Origin: Caenorhabditis remanei
Taxonomy: Eukaryota > Nematoda > Chromadorea > Rhabditida > Rhabditidae
Direction of reading: 5' to 3'
Assembly (NCBI RefSeq): GCF_010183535.1
Contig: NC_071331.1
Span: forward strand, 12,896,001-12,960,000
DNA length: 64,000 nucleotides
In this document: positions 47,945 to 59,900 of the stretch, in pieces
How the letters are laid out: every line of letters starts with the position of its first letter
Position numbering within the stretch: the first letter of the stretch is position 1
Notes under the pieces: model-generated
Told to the model about the DNA's origin: nothing
Databases searched by the model: none
The model's input: only the letters and a program-made list of their open reading frames with translations
Position numbers and translations under genes: made by a program

Positions 47945-49948
47945 TTATTCTTTCTTGCTCTTAGTTGCCGATCCTAAAAATCTTCTGACTACACACCTCA
48001 GTACCCTATAAGAAATATACGAAGCGACAAGAGTGATCAGAGAGATGATTGCAATTATATCCAAGAAAAAGTACTGTGCGAATGTCTGATGTCTTCCGTA
48101 ATTGTCCAAAGATGGCAGTTTTCCGAATCTGAAAATTGTTCTTATTTTTAAATTCATATTCTGAAACAATACCTTGCAGCGAACTCAACGTATTTCACAA
48201 GTGTCTCTTTTGGATTTGTTGGTTGATTATTGAGCATCTCAGCGAGTCTTTCCGCATTCTCACGGTATTTTGGATTGTTCAGAACGTCTTCAATCGTTTC
48301 TTGAACAAGTTTTGTATTGGAGAGATCTGTCTTGGTGAGGACTGCAGCTCCTCCGTGTCTTTTCAGCATTTGAGCGTTTCGAGATTGATCAGCGAAGAGG
48401 GGGACCTGAAAAAACATATATCGTTGTCATGTACGAAAATGGAAATAAGATACGGATCTGAAACAGATTTTTTTTCGAAGTTGACTCACCATAACTGCTG
48501 GAGTTCCCATCATAGACAGTTCTGTAACTGATCCCAATCCTCCGTGAGTCAAGAAAACATTCAATCTCGGATCAGCAAGAAGTTCGTTCTGTGGAAGCCA
48601 GTCTCCTAGGTACACATTTGGAATCCCTTCGGTGAACTTGTCAGTGAGATCTTCATATTTCCAGATGAAAGTAGTATCAGGCATATTCTTAATGACTTGG
48701 ACGAGAGAATTCCTAAAATATGAGAATCAGTTATAAGCGTCCTCACGAGCATCAAAAACTGACTTGTATTCTGCTGGCATATCCATCGATCTAGCATTTG
48801 ATCCGAATGAAATGAACACATTTTTCTTCCTTTTATCCAAAATCTTGCTCCATTTCTCATCAAGTTTCATTGCTTTCTTGTCAGTTTTGACCGATAATCC
48901 TCCAACTGGAACAATCTTATCGAAAGTTGGTGCTGGGAAATCCAGCAGTGGAATCTGATTAGTCAGTACAAACGAGGCTTCTGGAACAGTTTCTCTCCAT
49001 GTTCTCCACGTGGCATTGATCTCCTTCGCAACTGCAGCATCAGCATCTCCAACATAACTGAAGAAGTAGGATCCACACATGTATTGAATCATATTCACGA
49101 ATCTTTGTCCAATCGTCATTTTATCTCCGTTTGCAGATAAAAGTCCCGGATTGTAACTTGGTGCAGCTGGTTGTCCGATGACGTCACTGACATGATCAAG
49201 GCGACTGGAAGAGAGAACTGCCACGTGGGCTCGGATGTTGATCGCTTCGAAGAATGCTGAAAGCAGCAACTATTAGACATTTTCAAGTGAAACATAAGTT
49301 TGCTCGATTTGATTGAAACCTTTTGAAAACTTAATTTTTACAACAAAAACACTTACGATAAGCACAAGTATCAAAAGGTTCTGTGATTGCCAAATCGTAA
49401 TTTTCAGCTTTGAGTTTCTCGATTAACGCGGTGTTACTCAACACTTCTCTGCATTGAGAGCTGAAGATAGTGGCCATGGTTCCAATTTTCTGAAACAACA
49501 TGTGTATTCTCACGTTCCTTGTTCATCTGAAACTCACTTTGATCATGTTCACCGGACTCATGTTTTCCAACCACATGTTAGCAAGCATTTTGGATCTTGC
49601 CTTGATGAAATCTTCCACTTTACCGTGTGCATTTACTGTTATCACATTTTTTGTTGATTTCAAAGAAGTGGAGAGACTGGCTTCGAAGACTGAAACCAGG
49701 ACGGTCTGAAATACTATTTGTGGAAATAAACTATTTCAATAGCAAATCTGACAACTCAATTTACATGAGTTTTCAATTTCAAATCAGATAAGTCTCACCA
49801 CATTATGTCCTGCATCAGTCAGAGTATCCGCAGCTGCCGCCAAAAATTTCACATGACTGTGTCCGAATAGATTCGTGTAGAATAGAATTTTGTAAGAATT
49901 GACTGAACATATCGTGGTGAGAAGGAAGACAACAGATAGTAACCTCAT
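47945..49948 (-). CDS. UDP-glycosyltransferase (UGT), copy B
   Basis: Seven exons: 49948-49799, 49705-49538, 49489-49357, 49256-48764, 48712-48490, 48405-48173 and 48128-47945, giving 527 residues. It has the same domain order as copy A: signal peptide MRLLSVVFLLTTICS, YTNLFGHSHVKFL, IGQPAAPSYNPG, ISFGSNARS, the UDP-sugar-binding FLTHGGLGSVTELSMMGTPAVM, VPLFADQSRNA, a C-terminal membrane helix and the KSKKE tail (KxKxx ER retrieval). Exon 4 corresponds to two exons of copy A and exon 6 to two more, so two introns differ between copies. One donor is GTCAGT. The signature residues are closer to the family norm than in copy A, so this copy is the better candidate for the active enzyme. Confidence 0.95.
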
Positions 49949-50568
49949 TCTGAAAATCAAAATATAATTGGAGACAAAACTTTAAAAATAGAAAAAAACT
50001 GAAAGTTAATAAAAAAGAACCTCGCTTGGCGTGTTTTCCTCAATCCTTCTTCTTCTTCCAATTGCCATTTTCACTTTCCTATTTATACTTGGGTCACAAA
50101 TCAACAGTTTGTGTCCGAGTGATGCAAAGAATCACTGTTTCGCAATGGGATACACAATTCAGAAGACGCAGAATGAGAAAAAGAAGAGAGATTGGAGACA
50201 TAGGCGGAAAAAGTATGCGATAATAAGAACAAATTTGACGAGAGACTGATATGGTGGACACAAATGTGTCCGAGTTCATAGAACAAATAGAATAAAGTGT
50301 TGAGCAGAGGAGACAGAGGGAGACGAAAACTATATGATGTTTGTTGTTTGTGGTTTCCGAAGATTTTGATCGACCTACTTTCAAATATTTGAGAATAGAG
50401 TAGAAAGTGACTAGTGTTGGTTGGATTGACTGGAGGAGGGGGAAGTTTACAATTAGAACTGTTAGATTCTTGAAAATCAAAATAGTTTCTTTTTATAAAA
50501 CCCTTGAAACCTTATTTTTTAAACACAACAAAATTTTTGCAAGCATATTTATATATTTACTAATCAAA
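49949..50568. other. intergenic between UGT copy B and cystatin-like gene 1
   Basis: Promoter side of UGT copy B and 3' flank of the first cystatin-like gene. Short overlapping open frames only; no gene supported. Confidence 0.6.
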
Positions 50569-51182
50569 TCAATTCATAATCAATTCATTGTCTTCCGATG
50601 ATCTCACTGATTCAGCTTCCTTTTCTGCTCCAACAACTTTCTTTGGTTCTTTAACCTTTTCAGTAGAAATCTTCACTTCGTAAACTGCCCGTTTCCCGTT
50701 CTTCTTCAGTGGGCATCTTGTAGGATTGATATCATTCAACGATCCATCTCTTGCACAAACTGATTCTCCAACCGAAATTTTCATTATGATGAGATCCATT
50801 CTCACCACATGCTGCTCTACTGTTAACACCTGAAAACTATTTTCCAATTATTTTATATTTTGAACTTTGAGAAGTTTTCCCACCTCGATTGGCACCCAGT
50901 AAAACGATTCCCCGTTAATCACGTTGATTCGAGGCGCAACTGCCCATGAAACACCCTGAAAGAGTCACAGAAGGTAATAGATGTTATAGGAATTGTTGAA
51001 CTTACAGTGAAATCAGCTGGGTCAAGATTTGAAGGCCTTCCAACAAATGTGTCGGCTGTTTTAGACGGTAGTTTGTCAACTTCACTACTATCAAGAGCGA
51101 AAACGGGTCCGGAATTTGGGCGGCGGGGCTTCCCCGTCGCAACAACCGAGGCCACAAAAAGGAAAACCAGGTACAGCTTCAT
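50569..51182 (-). CDS. cystatin-like secreted protein 1, degenerate inhibitory loop
   Basis: Three exons: 51182-51006, 50955-50884 and 50829-50569, giving 169 residues. Signal peptide MKLYLVFLFVASVVATG. The fold-defining segments align with the cystatins nearby: SWAVAPRIN...YWVPIE, then VGESVCARDG and a second Cys (TRCPL), which should form one disulfide. The first inhibitory loop, Q-x-V-x-G in active cystatins, reads QHVVR here (residues 89-93), so the Gly is lost, and no Trp follows in the second loop. A 35-residue charged tail is added. It probably no longer inhibits papain-type cysteine proteases in the usual way. Intron positions match the other two genes, showing common descent. Confidence 0.88.
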
Positions 51183-51453
51183 ATTTCAGAAATTGATGTT
51201 GAGCATCATTATTCCCTGCTTATATACGTTCAGTGTGACTAAGAACTATTCAAAAAATAATTGGTTTCTGAAATTTCTAATAGATTTTAAATTAGATAAT
51301 ATAATTTCATTTGTACTGCAACACTATTGAATTGATATTGTGCAGTTGAAAAAAATAAATTGTTGGTGTATTTGAATATTATACTGTTATAGTTTTCATT
51401 GTAAGATAGCAGTATATAAACTGAGTATTATTGAAAGAAAACAAACAGGAAAC
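51183..51453. promoter_or_regulatory. bidirectional spacer between cystatin genes 1 and 2
   Basis: 271 bp separate two divergently transcribed cystatin-family starts (51182 minus, 51454 plus), so both promoters must lie here or overlap the genes. A TATATA-like element (GTATATAAACT) lies at about 51411-51422 ahead of the plus-strand gene, and GCTTATATACG at about 51218-51228 lies on the minus-gene side. Confidence 0.55.
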
Positions 51454-52115
51454 ATGTTAGTTTTCATCATTTTCACTGTATTCTCTGTGATTGCTGCTTC
51501 TAGTCGATTCGGTGAACCTAGATCAGGAGGGGTGGCAAAACTAGATCCGAGAGAATATGAGGTAACTAAACTTTACAGTATGGAAGCTTTACTGACGAAT
51601 AAGGCAATGCAACCATCTTTCGACTGGGGTTTGAGTCACTGTGAAGTTTGCAATACAGTATACATTTTTGACATAACTATGACTATTTCTATTATGATGA
51701 GTAATTGGTTTTGAAAATGAGCAATTTTTTTTCAATTTTCATGTTTAGGCTCGAGCTTGGAACTACGTTGCCAACATAAATAAAGGAAATGCTGGTTCAT
51801 CACTTCTAATTCCAGTCGAGGCAAGAAAGAAGCTCCGTTCGTCTTGAATAATGTCTCGATTTTTAGATTCTCAGTGTTGGAAAACAATCTGTCGCAGGAG
51901 AGAAATTCTATCTTGACATAGTTTTTGGAGAGTCAACATGTGAAAAAGATGTTCAAATTTCTGATTTGTTTTTTGTGGAATGTTCATTGAAACAAGATGG
52001 TCAACGTTCTATCTGGAAAGTTACTGATCATGAACGAGTATGGATGAAAGGTGCTGAAAGAAACGTCGTTACAGTTTCTAAAGTAAGAGACTTGGAGGCT
52101 GGTGAAGAAATCTGA
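51454..52115 (+). CDS. cystatin-like cysteine protease inhibitor 2
   Basis: Three exons: 51454-51561, 51749-51820 and 51867-52115, giving 142 residues. Signal peptide MLVFIIFTVFSVIAASS. Residues 67-71 are QSVAG, matching the cystatin Q-x-V-x-G loop that enters the active cleft of papain-type proteases. FGESTC and VECSL supply the conserved Cys pair, and a Trp near ERVWMK may stand for the second loop. The second intron (51821-51866, 46 nt) starts with GC instead of GT; reading through it would hit a stop, and its position matches the GT introns of both neighbours, so it is a GC-AG intron. AATAAA lies at 52144-52149. Confidence 0.92.
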
Positions 52116-52246
52116 AGCGTTTACATCCTCTTGATGTCATATGAATAAAGTTTTATCAAGCAGAACATGCTCAGTTCAAAACAAATAACAGTAATCACCA
52201 TCTTAAATAACATTTTTTTTTCCCGTTTCGTCTGAAAAATCATCAT

Positions 52247-52806
52247 TTAAATCTTCTCCTCAGCAGGAACATCTCGGATCTTCTCTGCAGTAATTTGCTC
52301 GAAATTCTCCCATGGTTTCTCCCAGATCGAAACTTTGTAAAGTGATCGTTGTCCTCCAGATTTCAGCTGACAATTGGCAGAGGTTACTTTCTCAGCTGTA
52401 ACTGATCCTCCTTTAGTACATGTTGATTCTCCAACAAGAACTTCTAGAACCGTGTTTGTTCCGGCCACAACTTGGACTTGGGCTTTCACGACCTGGAATG
52501 AAATATTTTTATTTAGTTGAACGGTTGTTTCAAGTTTTGAAATTATTTCTTCAGATCTTTCTCTTGAAAACTCGTTTATTAACTAACCTTGATTGGAACC
52601 AAATAAGTTTGACCATTATTCTTTTCGTTGATCTCTGGAACTGATTTCCATGCTGTGTTCTGTAATTATTTTATCCATTTCCTCATTCAAATATTCAGAC
52701 TTACCGTGTACTCCGTCGCGTTTACATCAGATAATCCGCCAGCTAATTGTCCATTGACTCCGTTGGCAACAACCAAAACAGCAGCAATAATGAAAGCGGA
52801 ATGCAT
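52247..52806 (-). CDS. cystatin (cysteine protease inhibitor) 3, cpi-like
   Basis: Three exons: 52806-52705, 52658-52587 and 52492-52247, giving 139 residues. Signal peptide [19 protein letters not shown]. It keeps all three contact elements of active cystatins: N-terminal GG (LAGG, residues 37-40 region before cleavage numbering), QVVAG at 65-69, and a C-terminal Trp loop (WEKPW). The Cys pair is in GESTC and SANCQL. It is closest to the nematode cystatins CPI-1/CPI-2, which inhibit cathepsin-like proteases in yolk processing and germline. It converges with cystatin gene 2, only 131 bp between stops. It is the most canonical of the three and probably the parent copy. Confidence 0.95.
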
Positions 52807-53997
52807 TTTGTGATGGGACAGTCAACAATCTATTGCTTTTTATACCTCGAGACAGGCAGAGTGTGAAGTGATAAAGACCGTCGAAAGATCAACAATTTGT
52901 TGAGAGGAAAGAAACGAAGAGAATGATCGTTATGACTAATCGAGACGATTCAATGAGGAATTGAGACACGTAACACTCTGTTTTCTGTTTCGGCAATGTC
53001 ATCGGACGTCTTCTAAGCAATACAATAGATGTTTTCTTTCCGTTTTCCAGAAGAATTTACTTTTCTCTCTGAAAACAAATGAAACGGAAAGTTGTTATAA
53101 ATAACTTTTTCAGACCCGGTGGAACAAGGTTTCAGGAAACTCACTCCAATATCTGACAAACTGTATTCTTTGAAGATAGTTGGAAATACATTCTAGAGAT
53201 TTTGTCTACTATTCAAACTGAAAACTCCCACTGAACAAAGAAAATTAAAATGATTTCAGATTTGTCAGGAGAACTTTTCAAATGGAATCTAGCAGTTTAG
53301 TTTCCAATGGATTTACGATAAAAGCTATTTATTATCACTTCTTGTTTCGAAATGTCGGCAGAATTCCATTATGAATCATTACAGTACTTCTTCTAACTCA
53401 TTTTCTTATCATCTTATTCTCGACAGTTATTTGAATGAACATGCTTGAAAGTTTTAATTTCAATCGGCTATCAGTATTTATTTCTGACATGAAAACATTT
53501 CAAAACAGGAAGAAAGAAACTGTAACATAATAACACAAAAAGTGGCATGTGATCGGAAGGAAAATGTTTATTTTTTGAATGAAATCTATGTTTTTGCAGA
53601 TTCCGTTTCGAAACATGATTCGCATGTGATTTATTGGGAAATAATGGTTTCTGACCTTTTTTGTATTTTTGGACGGAAAAGTACAATGACTTTCACGCCA
53701 CGCTGGAGCAAAAAGTGTGGTGTTGGATATTGAACGAAAATTTTAAATAACACTTGAAACTTTTTCTGTTTATGTTTTTTTAATACCGCAGAATTCTGCA
53801 GAAGTTGAGCCAAATCGGAGAAAAACCTTGTGAATGGAATACGGTAGGCAACGTAGTTGTGCAAACACTATCACGTCAGAATGCACACAATAGAAAATCT
53901 TTTTTTCATGAAATTTTATATCTTTTTCACTTTTTCCGTTGAATCTTGCATTATCTTGTTTCTAAACTCAATAATTTTAATTTTTAAATTCCAGTGT
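52807..53997. other. intergenic
   Basis: Promoter side of cystatin 3 and upstream region of the plus-strand gene starting at 53998. AT-rich, no gene supported. Confidence 0.6.
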
Positions 53998-56900
53998 ATG
54001 TCTCTCACCTACAATGCAGATGAAAACTACTACGAACCGCCTCTAACACCACAGCCAACCTGGGATCTCCCGTGCACTTATGAACAGTGAGTTTTTATTT
54101 CGAAAAATCTTCAAAAACCATCTGCTGATTAAAAAAAAGATTCCCTTTCTCTTCATTTGAACTTTTATCGAAAAATTTTCTGTCAATTATCGTTTACTTC
54201 CATTCCCGATCGCACCCATTTGGTTTCGTCGTCGAATATATTTTGTTTTCGTCGAAGATTCGTCCACTTGTACGTAGAAAAAACAGTTCGCATCTGTAGA
54301 TAAGGTGTTTTTCACATAGAAGATGATTTATTTCGAGAGACTGCGATTAGTGGTGATTCTGCTGCACCGAGAACATTGATGTTCTTCAATTTTCGGAAAT
54401 TTTGAGTGTGATCTTTTTGAAATTTATTCTTAAAACGAAGTTTTCCTATTTGAATAGACAAATCTTCAAGCCGTCTTGTTTCCCACAAGTTAACTTTGAC
54501 TACAGCTTAAAAACATCATGTTCACAGATTCTCTCCACACATTTTCGATACTAAATCCTTGTCTCCCGCTAGTCAACGACACTACTAATTCTCTTGCAAA
54601 GTTTCCGTTTCGTCTCATCGTTGACCACCACCGGATATTTACGTTTTTTCCTAGAATGCCACTATTTTCCACTGATTCGCGTTGATTTATGACCGATAAG
54701 AAAGTCCGTTAGGTGCATGAATCCTTGCTTTTCAGACATAAACTGATATGAAACATTCTCTCATCCTACTCCTTTTTCTCACACAAACATTTTATTTTTC
54801 TTTCATTTTTGTTTTCTCTCTTCATTTTTCTTCCTTTCGTATTCCTTTAGTCTGTTTCGTTCCTTTTGGAAAATGGGAAGGCCGTTCTTCAATTGTTCCC
54901 AGGAGAAGAAGAAAAAGAAGTTGTCGTCTAAGAACGGGAACACAAAAAAGAGAGTTGAAGAAGAAACGAGAAGTAAGAAAAAGGGTTGAATACGACCAGA
55001 GGTATGTTCCTTCTTCATTGCAATCCATGTGATCTACCGTCTATTGATCTAACTTGTCGAATTTTCTAGTAGTTTTTTCAATGATGTTTTACAAAAAGTT
55101 TACTCTTGTATGTTTAGCTACTCAAACCGAAGTTCAGAATCCACACTTCCTGTAGAATCTTCCGTAGTTTTTGGATTATCTTCTCAGAACATTGACCCAA
55201 AGAAAGCTTTCTATTCATGTCGAGACGTTTCAAACGATTCAGTACAAAAATTGGAGGATTTTCATATTGATGTGAGGACACCTGCAATGATTCTGTAGGG
55301 ATAGAATTGGATTTGGGGTCAACTGGAAATCGTTTCAGAAATGTTTTTGAGTTCGTCTAGTTCTGAAATACAATATCCAAATGATTCTGAATTTCTGAAA
55401 CTCGATGAATTACATTTTGAAGAAGGGGGAGCATCAGTTCTGTGGTAATTGAACAACTTGAGAGACTTCTAACATCAAAATCAAGATTTCTTCTCTCAAG
55501 TTCTCAGACACATAGTGGTCCAAAGCATCCTGGAACCCAAAAGCTCTGAGAGTTTCCCAACTCAACAGAGGTCGTGTTTCTTCTTTCCATCCGTGTTTTC
55601 TCTCCAGTTTCTTTACTATTTCCATCGTCCATCCTGTCCGCCGTCCTCTTCGTCCCCATCATCGCCCGCCGCCGCCGCCGCCGACACTTTCCCACGCTCG
55701 TTTTTCCCACCACACACACCAGTTCCCTCCTCCCCTTTTTTCCGTCTCTCCTACTTCTTCAACGGCCAGTTCGCCATCCTTTTCTCACACATTGTCTGTG
55801 TGTATGGGAGTGGAGAGAGTGTGAGAGAATGCCCGGGGGCCGTCCCTCTCTACTCTATAGAGAATAGTATAGAAGATGAAGAGAAGTAGACATTTGAGAA
55901 GTGTGTCCTCTCCTCCCTTTTCTCTCTCTCGTTTTTCCTTCTTTCCATCGTCTGCAAACGGCCCCGCAACCGACCGACCACCGACACAGCCACAAGGCCA
56001 ACCTTTTTTCCACTCGGCGTTTTTCCCACGATACTCCATCTCTCGCACGTTCCCAGAGACCATGTTCCCACCATTTTCCCCTTTATCCGATGTTTCTAGC
56101 TTATCTACGAGCCATTCTAGGACTCAGCTACAGTACTCCGACCACTTCGATGAGTTTGTGATAAGAAAGATACTTTCTTCTTCTCACTGTCTCTCTCTCT
56201 ATCAGTTTCACAATGACTTTGATCCTTTGTTTGACTGCGTCTCTGTGGGAATACAATCTTCTTCTTCGGGGGTTGTCTTTGTGGCAATGAAAGACAACAC
56301 ACACAACTAAATGATGCGTGCCTGGGAAACCCCCGCTGATGACAAGAAGGGGAAGTCCTAGAAATTGGAGCCATAGCTGAATCTTCTCAAGTTTTGACAC
56401 AAGAATTTACAGATTCATTAATTATTCAGGCTACTATGGATTACTCATTCATGACATCAACAGTTGGGATTCTAGAATTCTGAATTTTGTTAATTAAATT
56501 AAATACTAGAATCCTTTCATAGAGGTCTTGGTTACGGTAGATACAGTAATCTGAATTTTTCCAAGGTTACGGTAGATACAGTAATCTAAAGTTTTCCAAG
56601 AAATCCTAAAATACAAAGCTCTTAACTTCACATGATATACCAAACCCTTTATGAAATGTTAACCTTTATCGTTTAACAATAAAAAACCAGCATATTAATG
56701 TGTATTCGATGTGAACATTCCCACACCCCACTCAACTTCATATTAAAAAAAAAAGAGCAACCGACAGTCATTACCAATCAGCAGATTATTTTCCATGTAC
56801 GTAGATAGATGAAAATTCAAAAACCGTCCGAAAGTTTCTCGAGTCGTCCTGACCTCTCACTGTCTGATAGTAACTTTTTCACTTGTTATCATATCACATA

Positions 56901-59900
56901 ACACATTTCCGTGTGTCTCACCGAACTTTTTCTTCTCGAACCCAACGCTCCGCCCACTTTTATACATTCTCCTCCTTCTTCCCGCCGTCTTCGTCGCTTT
57001 GTGATCGTTTTCCCAGCGCTTCAATGGGTTTCCCAGTCACCGATTGATTTCCATATTTGTTTAGCTGGTATACATTGAAAAATGTCATGACTGTGAGGTG
57101 TCATGGTCAGTACCAGTTACTTTCTCAAGTTTTTCCTAACTCGCAGGAATTTCTGTTTCCCACGACAATCAAGGATTAAGAATCTAATTAGAGAGAGAGA
57201 GAGAGGAGAGTGACATGAAAGATTACAGTAATTGATTGCCTCTCTCATTACGTAATATGTTTATGTGAAACCTGAGATAGTGAGAGTGCTTCATGGAGAC
57301 CTAACTTCAGTTGTCGCCAGAAAGCATCTGAATTACCTTTAGTTCTTGCTCTACGAGTCTTCTGTAATTTTATAATTATCTGTATGTTTCCCGAATCTTT
57401 TGTGCTGAAACTCGGTTAATATCGGTAGATCATGATTGAAAACTTCCACGACTTCACACACTGGGAACATTGCAATTTTGAATTGATACAATTTGCTACC
57501 TTCTCGTCTTTATTTACCTATTCCCTGTCGTTTCTCACCTCTTCTTTCCTTTTCTCTACAGCTCCTCTTTTACCGATTACCCAACATGACCCCGTTTTCC
57601 TCGCCTTTTTCGTCTTCATCTTTTCTATTCAATACAGGAATTTTATGTGCGTGTGTATGTATGCATGTGCACCACCAACAACCACCATACCTACCTACCT
57701 TCCTATCTTTTCTCCGATACCTTTCCTGGAAATCATTTTATGATTGGACCGACCACTTTCCGATTTTCATGAGAAACATAAAAACGTACTTTGCATGAAG
57801 CTTGAAGCGTATGAAGCTTCCCTTTCCTTCAAAGAAAATTGAACTGATCATTTTTCTGTCATTCATCAATATAGATTCTTATCTTAATTGATTGTGCAAC
57901 AGACGTATTATTATTCACACTCAATCTGCTCTCCGGCGAGTTCTTTGACTTTTAGCACCTGCTCCTGGCTTTAGTGGGTGGTGTAAGTGGAGATTAGAAT
58001 TTTAGACATTGTAGCTGCGTGTTGTTTTTAAATCTATTTTCAGAGTTTTCGAGGTCTGTTGATCGTAAAGTAGATGACTTCAATTTGTTTCTCTTGGCCT
58101 GTAAGGTGATAATTTTTTTAAACATTTCTGAATTCATTCCACATTTTCTGCGCAGACGTCATTCAAACTCCGCCCATTTTTTTTTTGAAATTCTCATCTA
58201 ATTCTGTAACGAAACGTTCAAGAAAGTTAGTAAACAAGTTATTTTTCAACCGTCCATTTCGAGAATCGGGTGTGGCCATTGTGTTGTGGGCGGAGCTTCC
58301 AATTTACTGTAACCTCACCTCATTAAGAGAACCTTTCATCCGCCCTTTCCAGCTGACCATTCTCATGTGATCAATCAGTTTCACCCGTTTTCTCACATAT
58401 TTCTTTCAATTTTTCTCTCATTTCTCTAATTGTTTCTCTTCTTATCATTCCGCTCTCTCTCCCATCACTGTCTCTTTCATAAAAACGGGGGAATCCCTTT
58501 TGCAGGTTCAAGTTGATATCATTAGAGAACCTGTTTTCCACATTATCAATACTGTTCTTTCACTCTTTTTCTCACTCTTTCATATAGGAATTGATTAATT
58601 TTTTCTCGATCGAAGGTTTTTTTCTACTTTTTCGGAGATTTGAGAAAGGAGGAAGTGTTCATCCGTTTACTGTATCAATCATCTTGACATCACAACTTTA
58701 CCGTCTTTTTTGCTGGATTTTGTAATAACCTTCACACATTTTGTTTCCCAACTAAACTGTAAAATAAGAAATAGGTCGTATCATATCTTCAATGTTTTTG
58801 CAGAAAAGTGGTGATAATTGTGGAATGTTTATGTAACTGTCAACACCCAAAAACGAGGAGAGAATGATGTAGAATAAGATATCACTCATAGACATAATAG
58901 ACACATAGACACAAAAAACTGAAGACAGAAGACTAGATTCTGCTTTTTGTTTTTTGGTGAGGTACGATGATAATTGGAACCTGAAACGGTAGATTTAACG
59001 TATCGGATGTTGACTTGGAGTGGAAGAACTTCTTCAATTTGTATACAAAAAGGTATCCGAGAGCAAGGAAATAATAATGAAACATGGATTTTCAAACGTT
59101 TTTATAGCCCTTCTCCTCATACAAATTGCTTTAACTCGCCGGATTTGTAAATTAAATTGTTTTCAGTAAAATAGATTTTACAAATCGCGCACTTTGTCTG
59201 GTGGGAATCCGATCAGTATGATAATTCTGGAATAAGTGAAAAATGCACAACATTTACAGTATAATCAGTTCAATTAGTTCCTGGTTAGTTCCACTCATAA
59301 CTGAATTATCGATTAGAATATTCATCTTTCTGGATTGATACTGTTATACGTTCTATTCAATAAGTGCTATAACGAGAAACACTGGCAGACTGAGAAGCTA
59401 CATAGGAGCATATTTGAAACTGAAACTTGAAAAAATTATCCTGCAGGACTGGCTCATGCGAGATTCCATTCGAGTAATTACAGTTTCGAGATGGTATGCG
59501 GTCTAGCTGGGCCTATTTTGTCGCGATGGGCTACCGAATTGTAAACAAATTTCCACAACTTCTCTGTTCTATCAGTTCTCCGAAAGGTTCCTGCAAAAGT
59601 TTCCTACAGTATCTCGCCTTTTTTGCACAGTTTCTCCGTTTCCCTTTTGCTGCTCTCATATTTTTTATTTCCCTGTTGCTTCTCCCATTCTCATCACGAT
59701 TCTCTCGATTTCCAAACGATTGTTTCTTCCATCTCATTCGCCATAATAAATTTCCGTCAGAAGCCATCAAAAAACGTCTTGTGTGGGGCTCCATTTCGAT
59801 GCGTTGTCGTTTTTACCTATTACCGTACCCTTTTCTCCAAGATGTTTCTTTCTCGAAACAATTTAATGATCGCCCCGTAGGCGGGTTGTGTGAATGAGTG

